Below are positions 11,896 to 25,200 of a stretch of DNA of 64,000 nucleotides, one piece after another. The notes under the pieces are model-generated. The model was given only the letters and a program-made list of their open reading frames with translations. It searched no databases and was not told where the DNA came from. Source of the stretch: Lindgomyces ingoldianus. Its lineage: Eukaryota > Ascomycota > Dothideomycetes > Pleosporales > Lindgomycetaceae. The position numbers and the translations under genes were made by a program. The stretch is from assembly GCF_010093535.1 (NCBI RefSeq), contig NW_022985168.1, forward strand, positions 341,147 through 405,146, in the 5' to 3' direction. How positions within the stretch are numbered: position 1 is the first letter of the stretch; each line of letters starts with the position of its first letter.

Positions 11896-14800
11896 TTAGC
11901 GCACAGGCCAGCATCTAATATATGTCTACTAATTGCCTCTCTTACTTCTTTACTTAACTATAAAACTTTAACAAAGGGCTCTATGTTAATAATAAGTAAG
12001 AGTAAGTATATATAACTAGTCTAATACTAGCAGATAATAAAATACAACTAACATTAGACAGTAAACAGGCCTAACGCTCTCTACCTAAGCCTTAGTAATC
12101 TTAATAGTAAGGAAACTAAAAAAGCTAAGTTTAGTAAAGTAACTACTAACTTCTAATAATAATCTAGCTATATACTATAGAATTGTTCTAGATGCTAATG
12201 TTTTTAAGCGCTCTAATTTACACGCACTAAGTTTACTAGTAAGAAACTTTTAAAACTAGTAACTTTAATAGCTAATTCTAATAAAATAAACACAGATAAT
12301 GTTTATAATAACTAAGTAGTAAATAATAATAACTATCTAAGTAATAGTTACCTATTATAGTTTAGTCTAAGTAACAAAAAACTACAAGATAATAATAATA
12401 ATATAAATAAAAAAAATACTACTAAAAGTAATAGTAATAATAAAGCTAGTAACAGTAAAAGTAGAAATATTAAAAAAAGTAGTAATAGTAATAATAGTAA
12501 AGCGTAAAAAAACTACTAAAATTAGCTAAATACTAGCATAAACTAAAAATTAGAGTATGCTTTTATATTCTAGAAGCTGCTTTAATTAGCTAGAGAAAAC
12601 CTAATGTAGAAACAGAATCTAATAGGTTTCTTTCTGCCTAAATTTAAATAGCAGTTACTAAGAGATTTTACACAACACTAAACCTCTACTAAATCTAGCT
12701 ACACTTTGCCTACTTAAACTAATCCTTTCTATAAATCTAAGAATACAGCCTTATTTAAATATAATCTGTCTAAAAAATAAAGAATTATTATAGTTAATAG
12801 TAAAAAGGTTATTTAAAATAACTACTAGACTAACTTAGTAGCAAATAGTTAGATTATTTAAAATAAAAAGACATTCTTTAATGCATTTTATAAATTACAC
12901 TAGTTTTTATAAAATTAGCTAGTATACTTTTAACTATAAGTAGATAAGCACAGTAATAGCATTACTATGTTTCTAAATATAGATAAATTATAAAGCGCTA
13001 AGGCTATTTAGGTGTTTATAGTAGAGGCTAAGCAGATTTCTTATAAACAATGCGCAGCATTTAGTAGAAAATTCCTAATATATGTTACTATTTAAGGCTT
13101 TCTTAAAAGTTTATACATATGCTACTATTATAAAGGTAAAAAGGCTAAGTGTTTATTTTATAACTATAAGTGTTAGATACATAGCTAACTTTACTAAACT
13201 TTAATAGTATATAAAATATACATCTAGTAGTAATTAGTAATTAATTAACACTACACTTAAAAAGTGTAAGATTTTTAGAAATAATCTTCTAAATAAAAAA
13301 CTTAAGCCTCTAAAATACTATTAAAAGTAGAAGTAAGCTCTTCTAACTCTAGCTATAAGCTACTATAATTCTAGCAGTAATATTAGTATAAATCTTAACT
13401 ATACTGTTAATATCTATTAGATGTTAATAGCTAGACGTTTCTAACTTATGCAGAGTTTAGTAGCAAGTATAACTAATACTATTAGTAAGATAGAGAACTT
13501 TATTAGCTAGCTATACAAATATAGTTGTAAGATTAAAAAATAGCATAATCTTTTACTATTAATTGCCTAGGCTAATTAGCTAGAAGCAGAGCTAAATTTA
13601 GACTAATTAAAATTAGAGAAATTAGATAGTAAGGTTAAAATTTAGTTAAGCAATATAAAGTCTAGCAGTAAATATAAAAAATCTAGCTATAATATTAAAA
13701 ACTCTAGTAGTAATATATAAAAATATAGTAAAAAAGTTAGTAGTAATACTAAAAGTAGAAAACATAAGCAGTATAAAGATAACTTCTTTAGATAACAGTA
13801 ATCTCTAGCCTAATCTAATAAATTTTAATATAACAGTAATTACTACATAACACTATAAAAAAGTGCTTAGGCCTATAAATACCTAAAAAAAAAAATTTTT
13901 TTTATAAAAAAATTAAAGACTGTATGCTAGATAGTAGGCAGCTTTTAACAAAATGCTACCTAGCAAAGTAAACAGATAATAGTATAATACTTACTAATAA
14001 TAATATTTAGCCTTAATAAATGTAACAAATATAGAGCTAATAGCAGCTTAGGTCTGTTAGTAAATAAAAGAACTTTAAATAAATAAGTGTAAAGTAACTT
14101 ATAAACTTTAGTAAATTAACACTAATAAAAAATAAAATTAAGTAAAATAATAATTATATAAACTATCTCTACATGTAACTATAAAATGCTAGATATTAGT
14201 TTAAGTTAAGTAAGTTATCTAATCTATAAATTAACATTTTTACTGCTATAAATGTTGTATCTTCTGTTTTTTCTTCTTTTTTTACTAAATAATATTATTA
14301 TTAACTTAAGTAATAACTTAATTTTTTTTAATACTATCTAATAATTATTATTAGTCTCTAGATTAAAATATTTACTTAAAGACATAGAGCACATGTTATT
14401 AGATTTAGAGTGTATTTTAAGTAAGATACTCCTATAGTCTAGATTATTATTTGTAAGTAAAAAAAAAAGTAAGTAAGCTAATTAACTAGAATACTAGTTA
14501 GCTATAAAAAGATAACATAGATTATAACTAAAAAGTGTATAAGCCTAGGATTTTTAGTAAGTAAATAGCTAAACTCTAGTAAATATAATTACTAACCTAA
14601 TATACATAAAGCTAAGTCTAAACATTTAAAAGTTTAGAACTATAGAATTTCTTTAACTACACTTAATAATAATAGAGCACAACCTTGTCTATATAAACAT
14701 GCTAAGAGAAATTAATACTATTAGCCTTAAATATTAGCCTTAGTAGACGCTAATTATAGATAAATTTAAATAAAAAAATGTTAGATCTAGTACTAGATAA

Positions 14801-14982
14801 AGTTAAAACATAAAGTAGACTATTCTAGAAAGGCTATTCCTAGACTACGTTGTTCTAACCCTAGAAAGATGTCTATAAAGTAAGTAAATATTAAAGGTTA
14901 ATATTCTAATAATAACTTTACTATGTCTAATTTATAAAACTACTAGAAACATTAAATAGCTAATTAAGTAGACAACTTTAAT
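11896..14982. repeat. RIP-mutated AT-rich repeat, family not identified
   Basis: Three kilobases of strongly TA-enriched sequence with frequent TAG/TAA triplets, ending at the target site of copia element A1. Removing A1 joins 14987 to 31730, so this stretch is continuous with the sequence downstream of the Helitron helicase. I could not assign a family. A degraded reading frame (next entry) occupies the middle. Confidence 0.6.
12570..13850 (+). pseudogene. degraded coding remnant, Cys cluster then coiled coil, unknown
   Basis: On the plus strand long runs of codons are broken mainly by TAG and TAA, as expected of RIP acting on CAG, CAA and TGG codons. A Cys-containing patch (around 13126-13175, with KGKKAKC) is followed at about 13447-13760 by a heptad-like, Lys/Ser-rich segment (for example ISKIENFISQLYKYS) and a basic tail. 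The arrangement resembles gag-like or unclassified fungal repeat proteins, but I cannot name the family. Low confidence that this is one gene. Confidence 0.3.
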
Positions 14983-14987
14983 GTTTT

Positions 14988-15267
14988 TGTTGAATGGGCT
15001 CTGACAGCTAGCTGCTTATAGTATAAGCACTTAAGTAGCAAGAGTAAGAGTAGTGTACAGTGTGCACAGTGTACAAGGTAGGTAAGGTAAGAGCAACATG
15101 TTTCTAGTTTTATTACTCTTATTTTTTCTCTATATAGAGAAAAAAAGGGATATTTAGATGTTTACACATAAAGGTTTACGCACAAGCATTATGTAACATA
15201 GATACGTAATCCTGCTTATGCGCAATTGCTTATATCTAGGCTGCAACACTACTGCTGTGTATAGACA
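14988..15267 (-). repeat. A1 3' LTR
   Basis: 280 bp. The outer end (TGTTGAATGGGCTCTGACAG) keeps its TG and CA dinucleotides, while the inner end is strongly mutated compared with the outer end of the 5' LTR. Preceded by the target duplicate GTTTT. Confidence 0.9.
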
Positions 15268-15639
15268 CTAGCAACTTTTCTTTTTATCTAAAGAGTTGCC
15301 TTCTGTACATGTTACCTCCCTTCTATCTGTGTAGGTCTATCTAATTATGTTCTGCCTTTACTTTACTCCTATTTATTAGGACTTGCCTTAGTAATGCTGT
15401 GTGTTAAGATAGGCTAGTTATGCTATATAAATAGCTTTTTTTTTCTTTATTCTTTACTTTCTAAGCTCTGCTATATAATCCCCTAGCTCTTTTCTCTTTT
15501 TATACAGTGTTAGCAGTAACAGATCCTTATAATAAGAAAAATAAGTGCGTATAATATAAAAAAAAATAAAAAATAAAAAGAAATAAGCTTTATATAAAGG
15601 CGTTGTTAGTCTAGTTAGTCTAAGGCATCTTTGTGCATA

Positions 15640-18526
15640 GGATCTAGCTAGTCTATAGATGCTTCTATTTAGATAAAGAGGCAGTTAGTTAGGACTAATA
15701 ATTAAAAAGCTTAGTTTAGTGTTTTCTTTATATATATATTTACTAAGTTGTTTTTACTATTAATTTACTTAATTTTAGTAATTTCCCTTTTCTTATATAA
15801 TTTATAAAGTAATATAATATTAATTATAAGTTACTTTTTACTAGTAGTGCCTAGCTTAATAAAGTAATTATATAAAAACTTTAAATTTATGCAGATTACT
15901 ACTAAAATTAGTAGTAGTTTAAGTGTTTATATAATTTACTATAGAGTTATACTAAAAGTAATTATATTATTAAACCCTCTAACTATTTTATATAGTTTGC
16001 TAGTAAAGACACTTTTAGTTACTCTTTTACACTTAGTAGAATTCTAGTGTATAATATTACCTAGTATTTTAAAGTAGTTGCTTTACTTTATATAGTTTTT
16101 ATTACCTAATATAATTAAAAATTCTAGCTATAAGCTAAAGTTTTTATTATTAGTAAATAATCTATTTATAAAAATAAACAGCTTTACATAATTAAGCTAT
16201 AATAGTAAAAAGGTAAGACTACACTTACTATTATCTATCTACTATTAAATTTATGTGTTAAGTGTGTTAATATTGTTATATAAAGGGTCTATAGTTTATG
16301 CAATAATAAATAAGTTAAATGCTGCCTCTAGTTAACACATAGATATAATATATACCTTTTTTACATGTTACTTAACATATTATTATATAGCATTTTTATT
16401 TTTTAGGTTAATTATATAAAAGTAGCTTACTTATTCTTTTTAAGTAAAAACTACTATATTATGTGTAAGTTTAATTCTTCTACTATTAAACTTAATAAGC
16501 TGCTTTTTTACTAAAATAGTCTTACTTTTTATATAAAACTTTACTTTTTATAGTTTTTTTTCTTCTCTTTACATAAAAATTTTTATTATAATGCTTAAAG
16601 TGTTATCTATTTATAAGCTAGTAATACTAAAAGTGTGCTCTTCTTTATTAGTAATTAAGAAGTAGGGGTTATATAAAAAGATATGCATGCGCAGCTTTTT
16701 TTTATAGTAGTTATAGTATGTCTTAAACTAATATAGTCCTAATTTAGTAGCTCTATATAAGGGTTATACAACCTAGAGTATTATATTTAGTAAAAAGCTC
16801 TAGCACATCTTCTTTAGTAGCTTTATGTATAGTGTGCGCATAAGCTTATCTATTAATTAAATGTATACTTATGTAATATTACACAGTTTAAAATGCATTT
16901 TATACATAGCTCTTAGGCTTACTTTTATAGCTAAGAGTAGTCTTTAGCTTATTCTCTAAATAGTTAGTAACTAGGTAAAAATTTCTTTTTTTTTTTATTT
17001 AAGTAGCTAGCAAACACTAGGTAGGATTTTTTATATAGTTAAGTTATTTTACTTTTTACTTTTTATATAAAGCAAAGGTTAAAAATCTAACCTTTATGCT
17101 TTATTAAGTTATATGCTATAACTTTAAAAGTGCTATTAGTAATTAAAGTGTTTATTTTTATATAGTCTAATTTTTTAAATAGCTTTTTAAGTGTAGTAAT
17201 TACACTATCTATACAGAGCTTAATAAATAAGGCCTAATTATTCTTCTTTTTCTAGGTTAGAAATACCTAGTCTAGACTTTATATAGGTTTTCTTTGCTTT
17301 TTACTTTTTCTAGTATTTATATCTTTCTTTTGCACTAGTGCAGCATTGCTATTCTAAAAGGCTTAGTTTATAGTAGGCTTTAGTTCTACTTTTATAACAT
17401 TTTTATAAGGCTGTTTTTTTTTTTTTTCTTTAAAAAATCTTTTTATATAAGGATTAGTTTATCTAGGTTATTTGTTGTAAGTAGGTTATCTTTTTTCTTT
17501 TCTTTATAGTATAGTTTAACTTGCGTATATTAGAGCTTTAGTAAGCTATTTTTTCTTTTAATAATAACATTTTTTTTAATGCTTTTAATTTTATATAGGC
17601 TAGTCTAGCCTTTCTTTTCCCTCTATGCTATAATCTCTAAGCTAAGAGAAAAGTTAAAAACTTTATATGTTATAAAGCTATTATAAGTGTTAATTATATA
17701 ATTAATATTTACTTTTACACAGTTTTTTTAAAGTATTTTTATTACTTTTTATATAGCACTTGCTTATGTAATAATGTCTAGTAATAGTAAAAAGTCTAGG
17801 TTAATTTTTAAGTATACTCTAAAGACTAGCAGTGTGGGTACTAGACTGTGTAAGCTAGCTGTGTTGTTTAAAGCCTTAACTACTATCTATAGAATAGCCT
17901 TATTATCTATACAGTTACCTAGCTTAGTCTTTAAGATGTTAAACACTTGTTAGAAAGGTATGTGCACACACTTAACTTTTCTAACTGCCTAATATGCTTC
18001 TACAGGCATCTACTTATATATAGCTTTTATAATTTTTACATAAGCTTAAAAATCTTTTAAAGTAAAGTTTATACTAAAGTTATGCATAATATAGTCTAAA
18101 GGTTTTTAATAAGTGTTAATCTAGCATTTACATAGTGCATCCTAGGTATTTTATACAGATATAGATTTTAGAAATATAGCAGCCTAAAATAATGTGTCTA
18201 CATTAATAACATATAAGATATCTTTATTATTAATTTATACAACATTAATAATAACTTTATAGTTAAAGTAAGTGTTATTTTTAATTATAAACTTAAATCT
18301 TTATAGAGCCTAGTTATATAATTAGCAGAGGTAGTAAAACTTCTTAATCTTTTCTAGCACTGCAGCATTAACATTATAGCTAGCGCTAGTTAGCATCTTC
18401 TAGAGTCTTTTTATGCAGGGGTGTCTAAATTAGTAGTAGAGGCAGTAAAGTTCTAATTTAGTAAAAAAAGACATAAATTCTTCTTTACTAATATTAAAAA
18501 AAAAGTGTCTTTATTTTTATATAATA
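15640..18526 (-). pseudogene. A1 copia pol fragment (integrase end, RT, RNase H), RIP-inactivated
   Basis: C-terminal part of the copia polyprotein on the minus strand, the counterpart of A3 38.1-40.99 kb. Read right to left it runs from integrase through the RVT_2-type reverse transcriptase to the RNase H tail, identified by alignment by eye with A3. Stops TAG/TAA are scattered throughout. The rest of the polyprotein resumes at 28635 beyond nested element A2, whose duplication AGTAT interrupts the integrase/protease region. Confidence 0.75.
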
Positions 18527-18531
18527 AGTAT

Positions 18532-18811
18532 TGTTAAATAGGCTCTAACAGCTAGCTGCTTATAGTATAAGCACTTAAGTAGCAAGAGTAAGAGTGGTGT
18601 ACAGTGTGCACAGTGTACAAGGTAGGTAAAGTAAGAGTAACATGTTTCTAGTTCTATTACTCTTATCTTTCCTTTATATAAAAGAAAAGGAGAATATTTA
18701 GATGTTTACACACAGAGGTTTGCGCATAAGTATTATGTAACATAGATATGTAATCCTACTTATGCGCAATTATTTATGTCTAGGCTGCAACGCTGCTGCT
18801 GTGTATAGACA
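18532..18811 (-). repeat. A2 3' LTR
   Basis: 280 bp, homologous to the other five copia LTRs in the window; follows target duplicate AGTAT. Because it lies inside A1, its outer edge is more mutated than the outer edge of the A1 LTR. Confidence 0.88.
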
Positions 18812-19255
18812 CTAGCAACTTTTTTTTTTATCTAAAGAGTTACTTTTTGTACACATTACCTCTCTTTTATCTGTATAGGTCTATCTAATTATGTTCTACC
18901 TTTACTCTACCTTATTTATTAGGACTTGCCTTAGTAATGCTGTACATTAAGATAAGCTAGTTATACTATATAAATAGCTTTATAAATAGTGTAAAGCATT
19001 TTAGGCTATTATTATTTAGCCTTTATGTGCTTGCCTTATAAGTAATTTAGCAGTGTATAAACTATTTTATGTAGAGTTTTATGCTAGAATAGTGTAGAAT
19101 TTTTGCATAGGCAGGTGTGTAAGAAGGTGTATATAATAAGGTCTTTTTTTTTTTTTTACTTTCTTTTTTTTATCTTTTACTTTTTAAGCCTTACTATACT
19201 ATTCTCTAGCTTTTTTCTCTTTTTGTACAGTGCTAACAGTAATAGATACTCCTGC

Positions 19256-19258
<3 letters not shown>

Positions 19259-19302
<44 letters not shown>

Positions 19303-19318
19303 GAGAGAGAGAGAGAGA
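19259..19318. repeat. (CA)n-(TA)n-(GA)n microsatellite in A2
   Basis: A (CA) run of about 19 units is followed by a short TA stretch and a (GA) run at 19303-19318. The equivalent position in A3 (41661-41715) has the complementary (CT)n(GT)n. The following 100 bp are less RIP-mutated than their surroundings. A1 lacks the block. Confidence 0.95.
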
Positions 19319-20903
19319 TGTCTCTCTAGCCTTCCTCCTCTACCTCTAGCGCTGTTAGTGCGGGCGTTTTTAACGTCCTTATGCAGTCTAGCAGCCTAGG
19401 GCGCATTTATGTTACCCTTTTAACTAGTTCTGCTACTAATTAGTAGTTTATTTAACATCTTAGCATAAATATATAAATTCTTTAGCTTTTCTACTTCTTT
19501 CTTATATAAAATGCTAATTATAAATAGGCTAAAAAGTAGCATGTAGTAGCTTTACTATTTTATAATATTAATATTATCTTACCTGCTAGCACTAATCTAC
19601 AGCTGTAGGCAGTAAAGGTTATATGTTATAAGAGGTACTTTTATGCAGTTTTAGTTTAGAGTTGTAGTTAAGTTCTAGTAACTTTATGTACTTATTATTA
19701 TAGTAGTACTACTAGTGCTTTTTTTTTTATTAAGTGTTATATATTAGCTAACTTCTAGGCTAATGCTTGCGCTTTATGCGTATAGCAGAGCTGTAGTCTG
19801 CATTATAACTACTATATGTAAAAGGTAGTGGCTTTTTCTTCTCCTATATACTAGATAAATAGACTGTCTTTTTTACATATCCTTCTCTTCTAATCTTGTA
19901 ATAAGAAAAATAAGTGCGTATAATAAAAATAATAAAAAAGATAGGCTTTATATAAAAGTGTTGTTAGTCTAGTTAGTTTAGGGCATCTTTGCGCATAGAA
20001 TCTAGCTAGTCTACAGATGCTTTTATCTAAACAGAAAGGCAGTTAGTTAGGACTAATAATTAAAAAGCTTAGTTTAGTGTTTTCTTTATATATACATTTA
20101 CTAAGTTATTTTTACTATTAATTTACTTTATTTTAGTAATTTCCCTTTTCTTGTATAATTTATAGAGTAATATAATGTTAATTATAAGTTGCTTTTTGCT
20201 AGTAGTGCCTAGCTTAACAAGGTAATTATATAAAGACCTTAAATCTGTGCAGATTATAAGAGCAATTGCATTATTAAACCTTCTAACTATTCTGTACAGT
20301 TTGCTAGTAAGAACACTCCTAGTTACTCTTTTACACTTAGTAGAATTCTAGTGTATAATGTTGCCTAGTATTTTAAAGCAGTTGCTTTGCTCTGTACAGT
20401 CTTTATTACCTAATATAATTAAGAATTCTAGCTATAAGCTAAGGTTCTTATTATTAGCAAATAATCTATCTATAAAGATAAACAGCTTTACATAATTAAG
20501 TTATAATAGTAGGAAGGTAAGACTGCGCTTACTGTTATCTATCTGCTATTAGATTTATGCGTTAAGTGTGTTAATATTATTATGTAAAGGGTCTATAGTT
20601 TATGCAGCAATAAAAAAGTTAAATGCTGCCTTTAGTTAACACATAGATGTAATGTATACCTCTCTTGCATATTACTTAACATATTATTGTGCAGCATTTT
20701 TATTTTTTAAGTTAATTATATAAAAGTAGCTTACTTATTCTTTCTAAGTAAGAACTACTATGTTATGTGTAAGTTTAATTTTTTTACTATTAAACTTAAT
20801 AAGTTACTTCTCTACTAAAATAGTCTTACCTTTTATATAAAACTTTACTTTCTATAGTTTTTTTTTCTCTTTATGTAAAATTCTTTGTTATAATGCTTAA
20901 AGT

Positions 20904-21881
20904 GTTATATAAATGCTTCTAGTTGTTTCTAAAGCCTATGTTGTGCATATAGTGCATATTCACCTAACCTTCTAGGATATCTAGAAAGATGTCTGTGTAC
21001 TAAGTTTTCTAAATATTTAGCTATTAATATAAATTAATAAAGATCTTTATTTTATTTATAAAGATGTTATATAGTTAACTTATGTAGTTATTATTATTTT
21101 TTATGCTTTTTAAAATTATATAATCTTATCTGCTAGAAGTTTTTCTTTAGTAGTTTCCCTCTAGGGTAGAAGTTTATACAGGTTGTAATGTAGTATAGAT
21201 TGTGCAGGTGGTATTAGTGGTGCATACACTACTGCAGGCGGTGGTGTGTACAATTAAGGGTGTGGAGCAGGCGTTAGGTAGAGTGGCATGTATTGTTTGT
21301 ACAGTAATTAGTGTAGTGCTAGCTAAGGTGTAGAAGCAGGTAATGCTAGTACATTTAGTGTTAATAGCAGCATTATGTTTAGTCTGCTTCTGTGTAGAGC
21401 TTTATATAGCAATAAAAGTTATATATAAAGCCTTTTTAGTATAATTGCTTTTTTTTATGCTATATTATATAGCTTCTAGGCTTAGGTACCTTTAGTGCCT
21501 AGCTGTAGTGTAATTCCTTTGTCTTTTAGCACTTATATAAGCTCCCTTTTAAACACGCAGCTAAGTGCTAAGAAGTCTTATAGTGTCTATTCTTTAAAAT
21601 TCTCTATGTATGCACTTAGCAGAGTAGCGCCCTTTTAAGTTGTTATGCGTAGATTAGTAATTGCGTAACTTGTGTATAATTAAGTCTATAGGCTTATTAG
21701 AGCCTCTAACATGTTAATCTTGTTATTCTAGTACTCTAGGCTAGTCTTGTTTTGTAGTGTTGCCTTTAATATCCCTATGTCCTTTATAAGTTGTTTATAT
21801 AATAGGAATTATTCCTTATTCTTCCTATTATTGCGCAGAGTTATTAGTTGCTAATAGGATTTTATTATAATAGTATAGTTA
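20904..21881 (-). repeat. copia A leader/gag-proximal segment in A2
   Basis: About 1 kb shared with A1 (29767-30745) and, inverted, with A3 (35950-36935). Here it is joined directly to the RT end at a cttaaRgtgttat-like junction that occurs at both breakpoints in A1. It ends at target site AGTTA, where gypsy B1 is inserted. Confidence 0.75.
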
Positions 21882-22199
21882 TGTCACAATTGTGCACAAG
21901 TAAGGTTATAGAGCTTCACGGAGGTCTAGTTTAATTACTACGTGAGGTATTATAGTAGGTACAAGACGTTGTGTAAGGAACAGAAAGGTTTAAAAGAAAA
22001 TTAGTAATTAAATACTTAGCTTAGAAGTCTAAGCGCTTTAAGTATAAATTAAGCTTGTTTTAGGTTTAGTTAGTGTTAAAGTAGTTTATGCTTAAGTTTA
22101 TGTCTATATTATGTTATGTTTATATTAGACGTGCACTAATAATACTCTAGTACACGTCTAATACAGTTATGTCTAGGATCTAGGGAGGATACTGTGACA
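21882..22199 (-). repeat. B1 3' LTR
   Basis: 318 bp with perfect 7-bp inverted ends (TGTCACA/TGTGACA). Both this LTR and the B2 left LTR are less mutated at their outer end than the matching inner LTR ends. Confidence 0.9.
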
Positions 22200-22214
22200 G
22201 TACCCCCCCTCTTA

Positions 22215-25200
22215 TTAGGAAGGGAATCCTTTACATTAGTAGTTCTAGCATTAGGTTGTCTTTATTAGAGTACAGGTTTAGTTTAGATAAGTATTAGGCA
22301 TAGAATTAGGTTACTGCAGAGTTTTTTTATAGAGCTTCTGCAGGTTTCTATAACAGTTTGTTGTATCTAGTCTATTTTATAAGGTATTTATAAATATGTT
22401 TTTTTTTATTAAACTAGATTTGTTTAACATCTTTTATAATATATTCTAGTTTATTATTTATAATAATAGGTTTAAGTAGCAGGTTTAGCTGTTTAGGTAG
22501 ATAGTTAGATTTAAAGGCTACTTAGCGCAGCAATAATATGTAGAACACAGGGTGTATCTTTATGCTGTTAGGTAGGATTAATTAGTACGCGTGTAATAAG
22601 ACTATATAAGCTACTATAAAGAAGCTAAGGTTCTTCTAATTAAGTTTTTTTAATTATTAGTTTATTTAGATATTTTTAGTGTCTAGCTAAACCTTCTTGC
22701 TAGCTGCATACACAGGGGCAGAGGTTTAGAATTAGTTTACATACTCTTGTTAAAAAGCTTAAGCCTATGTAAGCTTTTTATAAATATATTTAGATATATT
22801 TTAAATTTTATTAATAAGTCTATTTATGTCTGTTACTTATATAGATTAATAAGTTAGTTAGAGGGTATTTATAAGTAGTTTAAATCTTATTTAAAGGTAG
22901 TATCTATAGTTTACTAAGAATAAGAATACTTATGTTAATTTAAATGTTATGTTATTAGCTTTAAACTATGCTATAGCTAACTATTTTACCTAGTTATCCT
23001 ACTAGTAGTTTATGTACACTTATAGGACTTATTTTATTACAGTGTTTATGTTCTTAGTCTAGCTGTTAGTCTCTAGGTAAAAAGCTGTAGATAGATAGAG
23101 GACAATTTAAAGCTGTTTATAGAGTTTGTCCTAGAAGGCTAAGACAAACTGCGTACCTCTATCTAATATAATTATGTTAGGCAGGCTATAGTAAACCTAT
23201 ATGTATTAGTAGAATAACTAGGCTATATTAGGGGCAGTTATAAAGAAACATAGTATTAAGTGTTAATACTTAGTTAAGTAATTAACAACTACTATAATAT
23301 TTATATACCCTTTAGATAAAAGTAGGTTTATAATAAAATTAATTAATATGTCTTTCTAAGCTTATTTAAAAATTAGGAGTAGTTTAAGCAGGCTATTATA
23401 CCTTTTTTAAGAGGCCTTTACTTTATAGCAAGTATAGCAACATAATACGTATTAGCGTACAGTATAGAACATGCGGGGCTAGTAGTACTCTCTCTGTAGT
23501 AGGTTAAGAGTCTTTCCTCTGCCTAGGTGTCTTCTAATAGGCAAGTTGTGTATAATTTAGAGTAGTTTAATTTTTAGTTTATTAGAATTAAAGATTATAA
23601 GTTAGTTATAGTAATATAGCTTACTATTTTAGTTTTTATAGTTAGCTAGTGTTACCTTCTTTAACTAACTAGCGCTGTTTTAAAGCAGGTCTAAGGTTTC
23701 TTAGATAAATTTATTATTTAAATACTTATTAGTAATAATCTAATTAATTATCTAATCTATTTTGTTTAAGTTAAGGTCTAAAAATAGCTTAAGTTAAAGC
23801 AGAGTTTAGTGTTAAGCTTTTTACACTTTTTTTTAAGCAAGGACGTCTTAGAATTACCTTATAAAAGCATCTAGTTTCCCTCTATTTTAACTAGGATAAT
23901 AAGTAATCTTAAAATTAAAATAAGATAGGTATTTAAACTAATAGGCTTATTAGTAGCTAAGTTATTTTATAGTTGTAAAGTACTATAAGTTCTTATAGTT
24001 AGATAGAACTTATATTAGATGCGCTGCACCTTCTAGTTTAGGTTGCTATTATTTAAAGTAGTGTACTATAGTAAGTAATTTCTTATTATAGATCTTATAA
24101 TTACCTTCTGCAGGACTTATTCTTTTTAAAAAGTATGTAATAGGCTTAATAGTCCTGTCTAGCTTAGTCTAAAAAAGAACTCCTGCTACTATGTAGTCTA
24201 AGGCATTAGCTTCTATAAGTATTAGTAGTTTAAAGTTAAAGTAGTAGAGTATTAAAGCTTTAGTAAAGGCTTTCTTTAGCTAGTTAAAAAACTATTAGTA
24301 ATTTAAGTTAAAGTTAAATTAAACCTCTTTTTTAGTAAGTGTAATTATAAGGCTTACTAGCTGTAAAAAGTTATTAATAAATTATTAGTAAAAGTTAGCA
24401 AATTTTATAAAGGCTTAAACATCTTTTACATCCTTTAGGTATTACTAGTCTAGCATAGTTTAAACCTTAATAGGGTCTATTTAAATGCTATTTATAGAGA
24501 TTACATATTCTAAATACATAACCTTTAATTAGTAGAACTTACATTTATCTACATTAAGTTATAGACCTGCTTCTTCTATAGCCTTTAGCACTAGGCGTAC
24601 ATGCTGTTTGTGCTCTAAAAGGCTATTACTATAAATTAGAATATTATTAATATACGCAGTGCAGAACATGTCTAGGTAGGGTTAGAGTAAGTTGTTTATA
24701 AAATGTTAAAAAGTACTAGGTGTGTTAGCTAAGCTAAAGAGCATTACTAGGTACTTAAATAGTCTATATTAGGTCTAAAACACTGTTAGCTACTTATTAC
24801 CCTTTACTATTCTTAGCTTATTAAAGGCAGCAATAATATCTAACTTTATAAAATACTTTACTTTACTTAGTTAGCTTAGAGTTTTTTATAAAAAAAGAAT
24901 TAAGTATTAGTTTTTAATAGTAATAGCATTTAGTCTTTAGTAGTTAACATAGAATTAAAGCCTACTCCTAGGTTTCTTTATAAATAGTATAAGTAATACT
25001 ACTAGTAAGAAGCTAGCTTAAATAAACCTTTTTTTTAAGTTTTTATTAAAGTATTTTTAGAGCACTTTTAATTTATTTAGTAACATTTTATATAGTAGCC
25101 TATAACTAGGTTATTTACTAGGCTTAAAGGTTATCTAGTAATTATATAGACATTATATTAAAAGCTTATTAGACTTATCTTAGAAGAAAATATATAATAA

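Noticed and set aside
19103..19303. Plus-strand reading frame ending in a His-Thr run
   Set aside because: Low-complexity translation of a T-rich tract and a CA microsatellite in the copia 3' region; its counterpart at 41629-41871 (minus) has the same origin.
14988..20900. Reading 14988-15267 and 18532-18811 as the two LTRs of one element
   Set aside because: Their outer flanks do not match (GTTTT against CTAGC), while pairing 14988 with 31724 and 18532 with 28629 gives exact duplications.
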